Shown: positions 23,431 through 34,620 of the stretch, one piece after another
How positions within the stretch are numbered: the stretch's first letter is position 1
Layout: every line of letters begins with the position of its first letter
Source of the DNA: Ligula intestinalis
Lineage: Eukaryota > Platyhelminthes > Cestoda > Diphyllobothriidea > Diphyllobothriidae
NCBI GenBank assembly: GCA_036362985.1
Contig: JAYGXS010000003.1
Coordinates: forward strand, 50,092,428-50,156,427
DNA: 64,000 bases
Direction: 5' to 3'
The notes under the pieces: model-generated
What the model saw: only the letters and a program-made list of their open reading frames with translations
What the model was told of the DNA's origin: nothing
The model's database searches: none
Program-made: the position numbers and the translations under genes

Positions 23431-23730
23431 GGATGAGCACCTTTGTTCCATCATATCCCCGATCACAACCGACAAAGCAACGAGCCCGTGGTGCCGAGGT
23501 AGGGTGGTAAACCCAATGACCAAAGGTCCCGGGTTCGAATCTCGGGGGTTCCGACCCCTAAGATTGGGTATGACTGGCTGATGACGGCTAACAAGCCAGA
23601 AATGGCCATTCCGGTCTCCCTTGTCCTTGTCGGATCCACTCCATCATATTCTGAGGTCGCTAAGCGACAAGCCTGATATCGCTCAAGTACGAGCCTCAAG
23701 GCACTTCCGGGATGAGCACCTTTGTTCCAT
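23431..23730 (+). mobile_element. SINE copy B with flanking 21-bp direct repeat
   Basis: The same 21-nt sequence starting GGATGAGCACC lies at 23431-23451 and 23710-23730 and reads as a target-site duplication. Between them is a tRNA-like head (about 23481-23553, with box B GGTTCGAATCTCG at 23532-23544), a TAAGATTGGGTATG linker, a complete hammerhead ribozyme (23566-23620) and a tail running into (AT)n. It is best explained as a Pol III-type SINE moved by a LINE machinery. The A box is poorly preserved. Confidence 0.78.
23566..23620 (+). ncRNA. type I hammerhead ribozyme in SINE copy B
   Basis: Order: outer GGG (23566-23568), TATG loop, stem I strand ACTGG (23573-23577), CTGATGA (23578-23584). 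Then stem II GGCT/AGCC with AACA loop inside a C-A mismatch, GAAA (23599-23602), loop-less stem III palindrome ATGGCCAT (23602-23609), cleavage-site U at 23610, stem I strand CCGGT (23611-23615) and outer CCC. All conserved core bases of the hammerhead are present. Cleavage would be predicted after 23610. The very short stem III resembles hammerheads described in Penelope-like elements, which may act as dimers. Confidence 0.8.
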
Positions 23731-23752
23731 ATATATATATATATGTATATAT
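23731..23752. repeat. (AT)n microsatellite
   Basis: Short AT-dinucleotide run directly after the right copy of the SINE target-site repeat. Confidence 0.8.
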
Positions 23753-23802
23753 CACTACTGCGGGTTTTATGTAAAATGTCTTCGTAAGCCTTAAAAGTTG
23801 TT

Positions 23803-23808
23803 TTATTT
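23803..23808 (-). promoter_or_regulatory. poly(A) signal AATAAA
   Basis: The minus strand reads CATAAAATAAAAC here, giving AATAAA about 30 nt past the TGA stop of the exon at 23839-24048. Its position supports that exon as a genuine 3' terminal exon. Confidence 0.5.
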
Positions 23809-23838
23809 TATGTTGGCCATATATAAGTAGAGTCATAA

Positions 23839-24048
23839 TCACAACCATACTTTAATATAGTCATTACCCTCTCCGCTAGTAATCCTTATATACATCCTTG
23901 CAGCACTTTTGGAACAATTTGCATCGTCAAACGTTACAGACTCCATTTGCCGTTTTCCATCAGGCCTCGTTTTCGAAATAAATATATAGATGCTCACTAA
24001 GAGGGCCAACACACCATTTGAGCATTCATTCATTCCACTTGAAACAAA
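23839..24048 (-). CDS. candidate terminal exon of an unknown single-pass membrane protein
   Basis: A strong acceptor (TTTCCTACAG, AG at 24050-24049) opens a 69-codon frame. It reads FVSSGMNECSNGVLALLVSI, then YIFISKTRPDGKRQMESVTF, then DDANCSKSAARMYIRITSGE and NDYIKVWL before a TGA stop. GVLALLVSIYIFI looks like a membrane segment followed by a positively charged KTRPDGKR, as expected for a cytoplasmic side, with a short tail. An AATAAA lies just downstream. I do not recognise the protein. Upstream exons on the minus strand above 24.05 kb were not identified. The alternative is a chance open frame. Confidence 0.42.
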   Translation of the reverse strand, partial: FVSSGMNECSNGVLALLVSIYIFISKTRPDGKRQMESVTFDDANCSKSAARMYIRITSGEGNDYIKVWL

Positions 24049-24359
24049 CTGTAGGAAAGTATAAAAAAGTTCACTGTGTGTGCCGAGGAAGAGTTTGTGA
24101 ATTTAATCTCCCTATTTTTCGCATAAAAATCTCAAAAATTACAAGCCAGGTAAAGAAAGTACAGTAAAGTGAATGTAGACATAGTTACATCACATTCTGG
24201 TGTCTAGAGGTTAATTAGTCACATATTGCATGTTTTGCTGCAGCATATATATATCAGACCGGTGCTTTAATGCTTCCACGGATTGGGACATGCAGCGCCT
24301 AAGCATTGAGTTTATTGTGGTTACTACAATCATCAAGCCAAATCCCGGGCTGCTGGAAA

Positions 24360-24910
24360 ATACTAAAGCACCAAAGTGGAAGATTTATTGTGCGCATAAC
24401 TCTGAGTTGCTGTCTCGAGCAGCACTGGTCACTGGCAAAGCCAGAGCTAGCGTTGAACGTTACCAGTCATATCCTAGAGGGAGCGAGACAGTGGTGGTGT
24501 AGCCGACGCACAACCTTGCTTTGTTTGGCGTCCTTATTAGAGGCCAGTTGCCTCAAGGTCATTCATTACCTTAGTTAGTGGTTTCCGACGCGCCGACTGG
24601 CAGGGACTTGACCGACTTCCACTCAGGTACAGACAAATGCGTCCAGGTCGTCTTGGCTACTCAAGCGTCACCTGAATATGGCCGTTCTCCACTCTCGGCC
24701 GACAGAGCCCACGCCACCAAACACGACACCCCTTGGGTAATATAGAAGAACACTTGAACCTGCTCTGCGATCCTACTTCAGCAGCTGCAACCCCTGTATC
24801 ATCCTGTCTCAGGTTTGCCTGGGCGCAGACAACACAAGCCCTGGCTTCGCCAGTGGTCACTGCCACCTGAGACAGCAACTGGGGGTTCTGCATATAATTA
24901 TTCACTCTCA
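24360..24910. repeat. inverted pair of an unknown repeat
   Basis: GTTGCTGTCTCGAGCAGCAC followed by TGGTCACTGGCAAAGCCAGA at about 24401-24445 (+) recurs on the minus strand around 24873-24830 as GTTGCTGTCTCAGGTGGCAG followed by TGACCACTGGCGAAGCCAG. The two copies point toward each other. The family is unidentified, and open frames across it have no recognised domain. Confidence 0.55.
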
Positions 24911-25136
24911 CAGGTGACTTCTGCCTTTTACCTTCAGCCTGGGAATTCGGAATGATGGCTGAAGTGTCCTGAGTACGGCCAAGACCCTTACAGTGGCAGC
25001 TCTTTTTATGTGATCGTGATACTGTCTAAGTGGTATCCAGTTGATATCTTGCACCGCCCGATAGGTGTTGCGTAAAATAGCAGTCGCAACTATTTGAATG
25101 CGCGTGTGCCCACGAGTGAAAGAGATTCAAGATTCT

Positions 25137-26049
25137 TCAGGTCAGCGAGATGCGAAGTTGCCTGAACTTAAGGCAGTTAGCATTGGGCAAGGAGGCCGAA
25201 CAGCATTCTTGGCTGCCCGCTGCAGCCATTGCAATCGCCTGGAGTAGGTTATTCCACGATTCGACAACACGTTTGCAGAAAATGTTCTTCATCATATTCA
25301 TTCTTCCTTTGGCTAGAAGAAGTTTGAAAGGTAACCCCTGGATGTTAGCTGCAATGACGAGTTGTAAAAAGTTAGCACACAGGAGGACGCAGACTAACAC
25401 ACAGAGCATACAGAAAGTTGGCATCAAGTCTCCCCGAAAATGCCTATAATTCAGAGGATCAAAATTTAAATTATTTGAGCGCATCTCATATGGTAGTACA
25501 CCTTGAGCTTTTACTAATTTTGTAGCCCACCACTGCACCCTTTTGACGGGGTTGTAATCTTGCTGCATCCACGGACTCATAGTTAAGATCGCGTATTCAA
25601 GATGCGGCTATAAAAAGCACCAAATATTTTAGGAAAGCAGCCTTCATCGAAGCCGGTAAATGCTCGTTTGATGGCGTTCAGCACTGAAGCTAGAGCTTAA
25701 GTAGAAGGCTTCAGACCTTTTGTGTCGACCGTTCTTATTCAACCTTGCCTCGTATATAGCATCTTCGTTTACAAGATCTTTCATTCCGAAAGCCTTACTG
25801 TGCATTAGACAAGAGGTTTTGGGTTTCACTATAAGTCATCAATTAATTTCTGACGATCTTCTCTATCGCTTTGCAGTTGACGGATGTCAGACGGACGCGT
25901 ATGTAGTTAATCGCAGGCGCACGACCATCGCCTTCGTAAAGGGATGTAATTTGAACTGTTTTTTCAGTCTTCAGTAAGACTTTTAGTATGGAATTGGTTC
26001 TAGGACAGAATGGGTAGCGATTTGGAATACACTCTACCAAGTTTTGCAA
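25137..26049 (-). mobile_element. LINE-3-family fragment with internal deletion
   Basis: Reading leftwards on the minus strand: VQITSLYEGDGRAPAINYIR then VRLTSVNCKAIEKIVRN (near 25960-25845), corresponding to the SARITPLCKGG...NYRPVSLT block of LINE-3. After a gap come LNAIKRAFTGFDEGCFPKIF (near 25680), a shifted HLEYAI block, NFDPLNYRHFRGDLMPTF (near 25460) and FCKRVVESWNNLLQAIA near 25250. The palm domain with the active site is deleted. This is a dead copy. Confidence 0.75.
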
Positions 26050-26369
26050 AAAAATTTCGTTGGAAGATCACCTGGGCCGGAGGATTTATATTTCTCTAAG
26101 CTTTTTATTCATTCAAAAATCACTTCTACTAAAAACGGAATATTCTGTGTAATATGTGCTCCCATTGTTTCATAAAGATTTTGTTTTATCGATCAACCAA
26201 GCATGAAGCCTTGCGTACCATATTTTCAACTTAAAATGGAGTTTAGTATATAAAGGAGCCATGCGGATTAGCAGACTTCGAAGGGGCCTAATAAACATAA
26301 AAAATTGTGTGACAAGTTCAGAGGTGAATTTAAGTCCCTCATCTCATCATCCTACTTTAAACATATATC

Positions 26370-26640
26370 TGTCAAGGTTTTTTTAAAGCGTTTCAACGAT
26401 TATGATATCACCATATCTGTGGGGAGGGAACTCCATATTTGCCTACTCCGACAGAAATAGAGAACATGCGCTCATCTAGCATTGCCTACTGAACGCGCTG
26501 TTTAAATGGGTGACCTCAGGAATTGGTCCTGGTAGAAAATTCAAAACATTCTTCAAGCGCCACGCAAAAATCAAATCCCTTCACAAAATGGAACCCTTAT
26601 AGGAGATCAATCAAAACTTTGCCTATAACTCAAAGGGAAT
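26370..26640 (-). mobile_element. LINE-3-family C-terminal scrap
   Basis: On the minus strand, broken frames give IPFEL/YRQ-like sequence near 26630, a GPIPEVTHLNS block near 26510, and EFPPHRYGDIIIVETL then KNLDRYM near 26430-26380. These are comparable to NALPQDVV...ESLEGFKQKLDRY of LINE-3. Recognition depends on weak, shifted matches. Confidence 0.45.
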
Positions 26641-27294
26641 AGGTGTGCAGCAGGGTAATGAAAATTGTCACCTCGTGCGGATTGAATATCTGCGAAGGCT
26701 GCACAGATATGTGGTTTTCTATCACACAATTTCTTCCTGCTGGAAATAAAGTTAAAACTTTATTGCATGTATATTCTACCCATCCTAGAATACTGCTGTC
26801 CCCTCTTTGGTCTAATGAATGCTTCTGACCGCGGTAAGATTGAAAATGTACAGAGGATATTTACTCGCAAAATATTCGCTCTTCCTCGATCCACTACTTC
26901 TTATACGGAGAGATGTCAGTTAGCGAACATGACATTTCTTTGGGTCAGAAGACTCGAAGCGGGCCTCTGTTTCCCCTTTCACGTTCACTCTACCCCTAAC
27001 CTTCCACGAATCAACGCTCTCATTCCCGCAGATAGACCTTATGCCACTCATTATTCCTCCAGAAAATTGCACCCTCCCTTTTAGCTCCACTTCGAACCAT
27101 TCTCACTTCTTTGCCTCCAAATATGCCTTCCTCTGGAATAATATTCCCCTCGAAATTAGGCTGTCGTCTAACTTAGCAGTTTTTAAAGTGAAATTATGTA
27201 AAAAAATAACTTCTGAAGATATAAAGTCCTTGTTATCCATCTCCTTCCAAAACACACAACTTTTGGACTTTGAAAAGGGTCCCCCTGGTATCTG
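26641..27294 (+). mobile_element. LINE-2-related 3' fragment
   Basis: Encodes the last third of a LINE-2-like RT in two frames. PILEYCCPLFGLMNASDRGK (near 26779) is followed by FTRKIFALPRSTTSYTERCQ, FLWVRRLEAGLCF, then after a shift FASKYAFLWNNIPLEIRLSS (near 27112) and FEKGPPGI with a stop at 27294. The C-terminal FEKGPPGI parallels PEKGPSGI in LINE-2 and LINE-5, so it is a sister subfamily. 5' truncated and shifted. Confidence 0.85.
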
Positions 27295-27997
27295 AGGTGG
27301 TTATGTTTATATAACATTTTTTCCATGGATGTCTTTTTCTTCCTCTATAAAAAAATCGTTGCAACGGCGTTTCCTCCACTTCTCTGCCTAGTCAATATTG
27401 CCATTTTCTCCATTCTCCGTTTTACAACGCTGACGATAGGCTTCGTGGTCTTTAGTCATGCTCATGGTGGTTCTGCTATTTTCGCCATGTCGTCGCTGGA
27501 CTCCGCAGTCTACAAGGTCGCTTTCCGGCGTTTCGTTGATGATCAGGTGACCTCTGCCGTTCACTCTCTTGGCAACCCTGTTGTCCGCGATGGCCTCCTC
27601 CGGTCTCACCTCCCTGATGTTTGATCATGAAGCCAGTCGGGCGGTGTTACAGTGGTGAACGACAGCCTCTGCTGTTATATGATTTCTCCAATTACAAGAA
27701 GCGTTTCCAACCCACATACGTTCTCATCAACAGTCCTGTCTCATTTGCACTACAATCAATCCTCTCACCCAACCCCTTTTATTTTGTTGAAGCAGTTTTT
27801 TCTCCTACGTTTTTTTTTAAACGGGGGTTCGCTGAACTCCACCCCAGCTTAAATGGTAGGAGTTTTTTTCACTGCTTCCTTCTTAGTTCACCATGCGTTG
27901 ACTACTATTTTAAAACGACGATATGTTGGTGAAAATGAATAAATCTACCATAACTGCTAAATGCTTCCGCTGTCTATTTGGTTGTTTCACGGATAGC

Positions 27998-28082
27998 AGC
28001 ATTTATTATTATTTATTATTATTATTATTATTATTATTGATTTATTATTTATTGATTTATTATTATTTATTATTATTTATTC
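27998..28082. repeat. (ATT)n / (TTTATTA)n microsatellite
   Basis: Long run of TTATTATTATT units mixed with TGATTTATTATTT variants, directly before a GGCCC hairpin end. Confidence 0.85.
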
Positions 28083-28101
28083 ACAGCACTAAGTAAGCAA
28101 T

Positions 28102-28145
28102 GACGAGGCCCTCCGGGCCTAAAATATAAAATTTATTTATTTAAA
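28102..28145 (+). repeat. GGCCC hairpin tail of a retroelement
   Basis: ACGAGGCCCTCCGGGCCTAA followed by an ATTTATTTATTT run. A near copy, GGCCCAATGGGCC with TTATTATTATC, lies on the opposite strand at about 39484-39527. A hairpin next to a short A/T repeat looks like a shared 3' terminus recognised by a LINE RT. Family unknown. Confidence 0.4.
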
Positions 28146-28194
28146 AGACCCGCTGAACCCCAATAAACAATCTGGGATAGTGTATCACATCCCT

Positions 28195-28530
28195 TGTTCA
28201 AGCTGTCTTTGTATCTATACAAGGTAAACTGAACGCATGCTCGGATCGCGCAAACATGTACATAGACGTGCGGTACAACCAGGCGACGAATTATCACAAG
28301 CTGCAGCGCATAGCTATGAAATAGGTCATGAGTTCAATTTCGCGTTCGTCAAGGTACTCGCCCACGTCCGAGACAAGACAAGCCGGGAATCGATCGAAGA
28401 CTGGCCCACGGACAAGAGTTCAATCAACCAGTGTGTGGAGTTGACGCCGACGTACAGAACCTTGGACAGTCACATACAGTCACGCCCAGACTTCAATCAC
28501 AGTTTACTAGCCCGCATCCTCTATAATTAG
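28195..28530 (+). mobile_element. PLE copy 3, GIY-YIG endonuclease remnant
   Basis: Translation gives LYKVN then a stop (near 28219), a worn segment, VQPGDELSQAAAHSYEIGHE (near 28273), FAFVKVLAHVRDKTSRESIE, and KSSINQCVELTPTYRTL. The His/Glu-rich middle, the Glu of SIEDW and the Asn of SIN correspond to late GIY-YIG motifs of PLE endonucleases. The RT is absent and the GIY/YIG start is broken by a stop. This is a different PLE family from copies 1 and 2. Confidence 0.72.
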
Positions 28531-31500
28531 CCTCATTTTCGTTGCTGACGCCCTAACGAACGTTGAAAGCACTGAAAACTAATAAACGAACACCTCCTAC
28601 AGTTGACCCCTCCTTCCTTTTTCATCGTCGTGTCTAACCCCCTTACGACCCGACCCCCTCTGACAGCTGATTTGTGTACATCCGTTATAATTACCTACTT
28701 TTGTTGCTGTTTCTTATCTCTGACGATAGATTCTTATAAGATTTCAAAAGCTCAGGACAATAAAAAATTAATACGGTGCTCGTCAACAATTCTTCCAAAT
28801 CTGCGCAACTACCTGAACGCGAAAGTTTGCATTCATTCAGGAATAGATAAAGGGTTTTCAAGCGGATTGCTTCGATCATTAATTCTTTTAGCGGTTCTCA
28901 TATGGACTCTTTCGTGACGACTCCGATCTTGAGCTGTCAAGTGTCTTAAGGCTTGTACATCATACTCCGAATGCGGCCACACAAATTTTTCAAAAATCTA
29001 GGGGGAGAGATCTTCACCAAAAGAAAGCAGACGCTTCTGATAGCGTGCAAGTGGCTATTGCACTTCTCATTAATCTCTAGCAATGAGAGGACAATCATAG
29101 GGAATTTGGCTTCAGCTTTTCGAGGTCCTTTTGGGTTTCCACGACTTGCCTTGCTACACCGTTGAGAGAGTAGCTTCTACTGTAGTTGGACCTGACTGGA
29201 TGGACTAGTCGGAGTATTGTACAATTATCGACGAGGTTTCACAGAAGTCAATGGTGTGACGCCTCTTTCAACCAATTCAAGTTCATGTAACGTCTATCCT
29301 GGGCGGCAAGCTCCCGTATTAAATTCCAGATTTTATGTCATCTGATAATATTATGTATTAAAATATAAATATAACTGTGTTAGAGTGCAAACCTATCTAA
29401 AATCCGGCTTTGCTATTGTTTATGGTGATGGACCGCAACGAAATCCAAAATGTCAGGCAAATAATGTTCTTTCCTTGACGATCGCATCTGCTTCCTCTCA
29501 ACTATTGCCTGGGATCGGCATTTTTGCTCCCTTAGCAAAAAATCTTATCAACAACTTGGTTTGACTCCATAACCTCCTCCATCTGAAGGAAACCCGGAAA
29601 CTTGCACCCGAAAAGACAATATCTGCGCTTACTTTTCCGTAACGAACGCCGACATCAGGCGGTGATCGCATGTCGCCCTCATCCGTGATAACAGTTGTTC
29701 ACGCTACGCACATGAAAGTGATGCTAACCTCACCTACCCAACGTATGAACATTTCTCACAGCATCTCCTACTTCCTCCCTCCCCTTCTTCAATGCCACTG
29801 ATCCCAATATGCCGACCTGGCCATGCGGGCTGCGTAAGAACGATAAATATTAATGGCAACACATTTCCAGATGCTGCGTAACTCTAATACCTTAATTATC
29901 TGTGCTTTTGCCGGAGCCCGGATGAATTTCTGAAACGTGTGTTTGCTGAATTAAATTTTCAGAGTTAACTTGGGAATATCTACAGAACTTAAAGTAAAAT
30001 TAATCTGCTTTCGTTTAGGCAAGTGATTTTAACAACATTTCGAAAAAGGTACTTGAAAAAGTATACAGACACAGAGTCCAGAAGCAAATGAGAGCTTTCA
30101 CATGAAAACGTTACGAGTGAGGGGCCCACCTCACTCTCTTTGGCGACAGCCATGGACTTCCGATGAGAGAGCAGGGAAGTTTCAAGGCGAGCGCAGGGGA
30201 AATTGGACGCCGTTGATGAAGGAAAAACGCCGAACTTCTACGTATGCTACCCACGGCCTGAACCCTGTTGGTTCTTGAAACTCTTATATGAAGGACTTCT
30301 ATAAAAGCCAGTTTCAGAACCAGTCATTGCAGCCTATCCCCAATTTTGAATAGGACGGCTATTCAAGTCAGGGCCGTTATGGCATCACGTATATTCTAAA
30401 GCACGTGCGGCTACTTAAATTGATTAATTATAGCCTGTAACCGGCTGCCATAGGAGTTTACGCATGTCAACTCGAACCAGAAGGAGTTTCATTATCGGAT
30501 CCCAATCAATACGACCCTCAAACAAAGCCCCCGAGACGTTGGTTGAATAAACTATCATTCGCACATATTTCAAGATTGAAATGTCAAAAACACGAAGGCT
30601 TTCCAAATCAGAAGTTAGGGAAGACATGTCAGGCTCGACCAGTTCTTTATTGAGATAAGAAGCGTACAAAGGCTATGCAACAAGTTGCCGATATCTGACT
30701 CGTCAAGAGGTTTGTGTTAATGAGTGTCCTAGTAAGTCCTAGCACGGCATTTTCATAGGCGCTTTCGTCACCCGTAGCCAATTAATGGAGAATAAAAATT
30801 GGTTGGCCGATGCCAAGATGTGGGTCGCTCCACCAGGGAGTCGACCGGGGCGTGAAGCAGACAGGAAGATGTGACAGCGGTAAGCGTGGGAAGAGACTGC
30901 CATAGTGCCTCGGCCAACGCCGAATGCGGCTTGTGATGACGCCAAAGTTGATGTATCAACAAATACACTAACTAATGCACCAGGAAGCCAGTAGCAGGCC
31001 CTTGTCCGTGTATTTGCAAGCTTTATGTTGTAGATGCGTTATTTTATAAATCTGAACTAAGTATTTGATCAGGAAATACTACTCAAGTGCGATTTTAATA
31101 TTAATTATCGGATAGAAAAATCAAAACGTATTTCATCTACACTATAAACATGATACCATACACTTTTTAAAGTTTATATCTAAAAAAGGGTTAGAGTTGG
31201 TACAATGTGTGCTCATATATGTCAATATTTGCATCACCTGCTAATGAGAGAGTGACAGAATGTGTTCTGTTAAGTCTTCAGAGAGGAGGTATAACAAGCA
31301 ACATAGATAGGGATCCGACGAATGTTCCTGGTTGTCCTGAGTGTTGACTTTTCATGTGGAAATGCTACTCATTTTACTTAAATCAAAGTCGGTCACAACC
31401 CGTCCCATGCATCTTCTAAGTTTGGGCTCTGCTTTTCAGGGCAGATAGGATCAACTTTAGCGAATACCCCTGCAAACGGGAAATTGATTTTTCCTCGAAT

Positions 31501-32853
31501 TCATTTGCCTGCAATACGCTATATCGTCACTTTGCATCAAGCATCAAGTGCCACGTGTCGAGATTTATCAGTGCAGGAACCTGCCAAATTGTCTATCATG
31601 AAAATTCGTTTCCTGTCTTGTGTATTACTCTCCACCACTTCGCGTTCTAATAGAATAGCACTTTCGATTGGGACTTAGAAGTTATGAGAGACGAATTGCT
31701 GTCATCTTAGTTACCAGTCAGAATCTAGAAAATATTCCAGAACTAGGCATGACCTCCATTTATTAATTTTTTTAAAAACCTTTTAAGAAGGAAATGATTT
31801 ACATATTGAACACTCCTAGTCGTAAGATAATGGGCACCTTTTCAGATTACCTTGAGCATTGTGTATTCATCTTTATCTAAGTTCAAACTGTATTCTTCGC
31901 CATGAGGTATTTAATCCTACTCTTTTTTACATAAATTATTTCTACTTAACTTAGCAAGTGGTTTTGTTTTCATACGCAATCTCGAGGTATTATATCAGAG
32001 TAATATCAGTTCAGGTGTTTGGGGCAATATTTCACGTTGTTTGCTTTGCGAAAAGTACTTTCGGTTAACTTCGAACATGCTTTTTTGGACAGAACTTGGA
32101 GGATATATGTTGACGCAAAGAACTTGATCGTGGAACGTGTATTCGGTGACCGAAGTTCTGATATAAAGTAGATGGCTTAACTCATGCAACTTCGTGATCG
32201 GAACTTGAGTAAGTAGTTTATCGTTCACATTATTAAGGAAGATAGGCTGCATGAGTTGCAGAATAACGCTTCGTCAAGTTTCGAATGCAAAGCTGCAAAA
32301 ACTGAGTTGATTTTTGTTGTTTTCACATGAATGCAGTGTGTTGTGCTACTAGTCAGCAACATGCATAAAATGACATTTTTGCGATTACTCAGTGGAAAGA
32401 GATAAAAATAATATGTTTATTTTGCCAGTTTACAGGCAATTGTAAAGAGTTGGAAATGCACCTCTTGGGCGCCTTCCAACACCTCGAAGACCGGAAAAAC
32501 CTTATACGAACTCCCTATTTTGCAGCCAGTATTGGTTTTGTTTCCGGTTTTGTGTTTTGTCAATACTGGGCGAGATAGGGAGTTTGTTTCAAGTGAAAAA
32601 AACCTGACTTCAAAGTTATGATACAAACGGAATATGTGTACACTTGTAAGCTGAGTTGACACATCAGCACGAGAAATGTTGAAATCGTTTAAGGACATTA
32701 GTTCGAGACGGAGAAGGTTTGCACAAGAACACAGTTTTTTTCAGTCTTCCTTCAATGGTTGTCGGCAAAAGTTGCGCACTATCGGCTGAAGGGTTCGCAG
32801 ACTGCGGGCTGCTGCTTCAGCAGCATTATCTTCAGCATGAAGCCTGGCGGGGT
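28531..32853. other. 4.3 kb without a recognised gene
   Basis: No exon, LINE, PLE or RNA gene was supported. A weak copy of the CGAAACGT-type repeat occurs near 29435-29510 (ATCCAAAATGTCAGGCAAAT then GATCGCATCTGCTTCC). The open frames seen are short and featureless. Confidence 0.4.
29405..29515 (+). repeat. dispersed CGAAACGT/AATAAA repeat, weak copy
   Basis: GAAATCCAAAATGTCAGGCA then AATAATGTTC and GACGATCGCATCTGCTTCC follow the block order of the copies at 4.77 and 58.48 kb, with substitutions in the CGAAACGT core. Confidence 0.4.
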
Positions 32854-33631
32854 TCAAAGTCCACGAACGCCATCAGAGTGAAAGAGAGATTCCACTGAGT
32901 CAGCACCCAACATTTGTGAAAGTTGTCCTGAATGCAGAAAACTAGTGATAACTCTCTTAAAAGTAGGGTAGCTTTTCTGGGTGTTAATACTTTTGGGCAG
33001 CTTATTCCAGATCGATATGGCGTTTACTGAAAAGAATTGCCAGTATGTAACTGTGCGTGCCACAGGAAGAAATAAAAATACGTTTCGATGACTGGCGCAT
33101 CGAGAGTGCTCGAGCTGCCTTATTGTACAGAAAAGATTAAAGGTTTGACCATTCAAAAGTTTAAACAGTAAAATAGACCTTCTGTCGTCTACAAAGCCAC
33201 AGGGGATCCAGCTTTAAAAGTTCGCACCTTTGTTGGTAGGATAAGTTACGGTGTTCTGTAGTGAAAACTCTTCTAGTGAAGAAGTGCTGCACCGATTCTA
33301 TTTTCTTCCGTTCACTAGTGCGCAGAAGACTGAATAGGGGCGAGCAGTATTCAAGACTAGGTCTCACATACATATTATAAAGGCTAGTTCTAACCTTGAT
33401 AGTCTTAAAATTTCTAAGGATAAATCCGGTGGTTCGGCGTGCTTTCGAGACTATCAGGGCACAGTGTTCTGACAAATGGAGACTATTAGAGTAGGATATG
33501 CCCAAATCCTTGATAATTCGTGGGACATTTAGTTCGTGGCCGTCAATGCTTAATTCCGATTGATTATCGTCGCCAACAACCATAACGGAACATTTTGCCA
33601 TGAAAGGGTGAGGCGTCATGTGCAACACCAC
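32854..33631 (-). pseudogene. LINE-4 RT C-terminal part
   Basis: Two frames. 33631-33161 holds MTPHPFMAKCSVMVVGDDNQ, then IKDLGISYSNSLHLSEHCAL, ASLYNMYVRP-like and LEYCSPLFSLLRTSERKKIE, i.e. the thumb region. 33156-32854 holds FFSVNAISIWNKLPKSINTQ then FKRVITSFLHSG. A frame break at about 33160 separates them. The blocks match the C-terminal order of LINE-2 and LINE-3. Confidence 0.8.
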
Positions 33632-33714
33632 TGGGCGAAGGCCTGAAGATCCTTTTTTATCAGCTCGAGCACAATGTTGCGATTTGCCGGTTTATATTGA
33701 TAAGCGACTTTTAA

Positions 33715-34542
33715 ATCATCAGCCTACATAAAGGGTCTGCCATACTGAAAACAATCTGAAATTTCGTTGACAAACAGGCAAAATAGGAGCAGACCCGGCA
33801 CACTACCCTGTATAACTCCCCTCCTCACATGCGTGGGGTTGGAGATAACATTCGAAATTTTTACTCGTTGTGTGCGAGCATCCAAATAGGAAGATAGGAA
33901 GTTCAGAGGCTTGCTACCTATGCCGAAGGAGGCCAGTTTCAGAAGGAGGAGGTTATGATCGACCCGATCAAAGGCCTTAGTAAAATCAAAATAGACGCTA
34001 TAAGTGGCAAAACCGCTGTCTCTAGATTGCAGCACATAATCAAAGAAAGAGAGCTGGCAGGTGTCACAAGATCGTTTCTCGAGAAAGCCATGTGGAGCTG
34101 TACTGAGCAGGTTGTTCTCTGTCAAGTGACGCATCATCTTTTCTTTGATTAAGGTCTCCAAGATCTTCGATGCTGCGGGAAGTGTATTTATTGGCCTAAA
34201 GTTGTCGAATGATGTCGATCGGCCATGCTTGCGAATAGGCATTATGTGCGATTCCTTCCACAACGGAGGAAAGGTTTTGCTCTCAAGAACAAGATTAAAT
34301 AACTTACAAAGAATATACGGAAAGATATCATTCGCTTTAGTTTGTAGAAGGCTAACTGGGACGCCATCTGGTCCTGGACTATAAGATTGACAATAACGAC
34401 GAATGGCTACAGTCACGTCCCAGAGGGTAAAACTTATGGTTTCGTGGACGGCACCCGTCCAAGCCCGAATAGCCGGAGGTGCAGCGAACGAGCTTTCACT
34501 GAAAGTTTTGGATAGGAACGCACTGAAGCTATCTGCGGTCAC
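33715..34542 (-). pseudogene. LINE-4 RT core, stopped at YADD
   Basis: The 272-codon frame has SYSPGPDGVPVSLLQTKAND (near 34390), PLWKESHIMPIRKHGRSTSF, NFRPINTLPAASKILETLI, YSVYFDFTKAFDRVDHNLLL (near 33995) and GVIQGSVPGLLLFCLFVNEI (near 33815). It ends QYGRPFM then TAG GCT GAT GAT: the Tyr of YADD is a stop codon (33724-33726). In GSVLGPLLF, the LGP is altered to PGL. RT cannot be completed. Confidence 0.88.
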
Positions 34543-34620
34543 TTTAGCGTCAGTTATGGGGTTTCCTAAGGCGTCTTGAAGTATGGGGTGTTGCGTTTTC
34601 CTCTGCGCTTTTACTGTACG

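Larger units (their letters stand above)
27295..28194. other. LINE fragment 3' flank with simple repeats
   Basis: After the LINE fragment there is T-rich DNA and no recognised gene. An (ATT)n array lies at 27998-28082, followed by a GAGGCCCTCCGGGCCT hairpin sequence. Confidence 0.4.
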
